In this document: positions 63,041-64,000 of the stretch, piece after piece
How the letters are laid out: every line of letters starts with the position of its first letter
Numbering within the stretch: the stretch's first letter is position 1
Assembly (NCBI RefSeq): GCF_000422265.1
Contig: NZ_AULL01000017.1
Location: 1-64,000 of the forward strand
Reading direction: 5' to 3'
From: Kaistella palustris DSM 21579
GTDB taxonomy: Bacteria > Bacteroidota > Bacteroidia > Flavobacteriales > Weeksellaceae
Length of the DNA stretch: 64,000 nucleotides
Notes under the pieces: generated by a model
Database searches by the model: none
Seen by the model: the letters and a program-made list of their open reading frames with translations, nothing else
Told to the model about the DNA's origin: nothing
Program-made: the position numbers and the translations under genes

Positions 63041-64000
63041 CGAGGATTTTAGCATACCGTTTTTCTGCTTTAGGCGATGTCGCAATGACCGTTCCGGTTT
63101 TCCGCGAGCTTCTGGAACAGAATACCGGGCTGGAGATCGTTCTGGTCTCCCGAAGTAATTTTGCAGACCTATTTGAAGGTATTCCGAATCTTTTATTCAA
63201 AGGCGTAAACATCGACGATTACAAAGGCGTTTTAGGAATCCGGAAACTTGCAAAGGAGCTGATCAAAGAATTTGATCCCCACATAATAGCCGACCTGCAC
63301 GATGTGATACGTACAAAGATCCTGGACGGGATCTTCAGGAAAAGAGGCTACAAGGTTTCGGTAATAAACAAAGGCAAGGAAAGTAAGGAACATCTTACCG
63401 ACATCTGGAATATCGAAAAAGAACCGCTGAAACACAATACCGAACGTTACGCGAATGTGTTTCGGTCGGCCGGATTTCCCGTAACACTTTCCCACGAATA
63501 CCGAACCATTAAAACAGAGAAAGAAGGAATCGGTTTTGCGCCGTTTGCACAGCACAAAGGGAAAATGCTGCCGCTGGAAAAATCTTTTGAAGTGGCGAAG
63601 ATCCTTTCGGAAAAACACAAACTTTTCCTGTTTGGAGGTGGCGAAACTGAAGTCGGAATTTTAGAGCAGTGGTCACACCAACTCCGTAATACGGTAAATG
63701 TGGCGGGTAAGTTCACTTTAAAGGAGGAACTTCAGAAAATTGCGGAGCTTGAACTGATGATTTCAATGGATTCGGCAAATATGCATCTCGCAAGCATCGT
63801 AGGTACGCGCTGTGTATCTGTGTGGGGTTCCACTCATCCGTACGCCGGCTTTTTGGGATACGGCCAAAATCCCAACGACGTAGTGCAGGTAAAAGATCTG
63901 ACCTGCAGACCATGCTCGGTTTTTGGCGATGTTCCCTGTTACCGTGGCGATTGGGCGTGCCTGGAAGAACTTAGCGTTCAGCAGATTATCGCGAAAATTT
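63037..64000 (+). CDS. GT9-family (heptosyltransferase-like) glycosyltransferase, 3' end outside window
   Basis: From GTG 63037, which overlaps the sufE stop, the frame is open to the window end, about 321 codons. It starts VTRILAYRFSALGDVAMTVP, the typical GT9 N-terminal motif. Near the end SMDSANMHLASIVGTRCVSV and WGSTHPYAGF match the GT9 sugar-nucleotide site. A SPCSV/CRPCSVFG-type segment follows. The family builds the LPS inner core. Truncated by the window edge only. Confidence 0.85.
   Translation, partial: MTRILAYRFSALGDVAMTVPVFRELLEQNTGLEIVLVSRSNFADLFEGIPNLLFKGVNIDDYKGVLGIRKLAKELIKEFDPHIIADLHDVIRTKILDGIFRKRGYKVSVINKGKESKEHLTDIWNIEKEPLKHNTERYANVFRSAGFPVTLSHEYRTIKTEKEGIGFAPFAQHKGKMLPLEKSFEVAKILSEKHKLFLFGGGETEVGILEQWSHQLRNTVNVAGKFTLKEELQKIAELELMISMDSANMHLASIVGTRCVSVWGSTHPYAGFLGYGQNPNDVVQVKDLTCRPCSVFGDVPCYRGDWACLEELSVQQIIAKI

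Noticed and set aside
1-64000. CRISPR arrays, insertion sequences, rRNA or tRNA genes
   Set aside because: I saw no regularly spaced repeats, transposase-like proteins with terminal inverted repeats, or RNA gene signatures anywhere in the window.

Overview
The window looks like a chromosome segment of a member of the Bacteroidota, class Flavobacteriia, most likely the Chryseobacterium group (Weeksellaceae). The evidence is a fused MurF-alanine racemase, GLPGLI-family proteins, the type IX secretion lipoprotein SprE/PorW, several 2TM-domain proteins, FeoB-associated Cys-rich microproteins, and many -7 promoter elements of the Bacteroidota form TAnnTTTG. This assignment is by recognition; no database was searched.

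Region 1-2.84 kb is an AT-rich accessory patch. It holds the tail of an unknown gene, a 3' remnant of mnmA, a two-gene unit (316-aa soluble protein plus 177-aa four-helix membrane protein) bracketed by a 15-bp direct repeat, and a DUF4365 gene broken by an in-frame stop. Composition returns to normal at the start of an NmrA-like gene (2824). Region 3.8-9.2 kb holds a LytTR/LytS-type two-component system interleaved with 2TM proteins, then a tail-specific protease. surE and guaC follow on the plus strand.

Region 11.2-17.9 kb is a minus-strand run: an acidic unknown protein, a Mur ligase, rsmI, fabG, and egtB-egtD plus a racemase-fold gene joined by ATGA overlaps, an apparent ergothioneine operon with an unexplained third gene. 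Region 18.0-26.4 kb is a plus-strand run: tdk, murF-alr, a patatin/beta-barrel protein, ybeY, mnmG and a methyltransferase. mnmG is bracketed by two near-identical parS palindromes. Between pgk and rpiB lies a roughly 600-bp gene-free, AT-rich stretch with one perfect and several degenerate DnaA boxes. Together with the parS sites this makes it a candidate replication origin.

Region 28.4-34.9 kb is a plus-strand cluster from rpiB and rnr to tsaB. Region 35.0-39.5 kb is a minus-strand cluster (Rossmann protein, KdsC-like phosphatase, maf, sprE). Then come an ECF sigma/anti-sigma/periplasmic-protein module, a secreted unknown, lepA, an M14 peptidase, a DoxX protein, a JmjC-like protein, an outer-membrane barrel with two GLPGLI genes, the feo iron locus, glmM, a TPR protein, clpC, two glycosyltransferases (the second cut by the window end) and sufE. 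Most of the window is housekeeping; the best leads are the left-edge accessory patch, the ergothioneine operon and the parS/oriC region.
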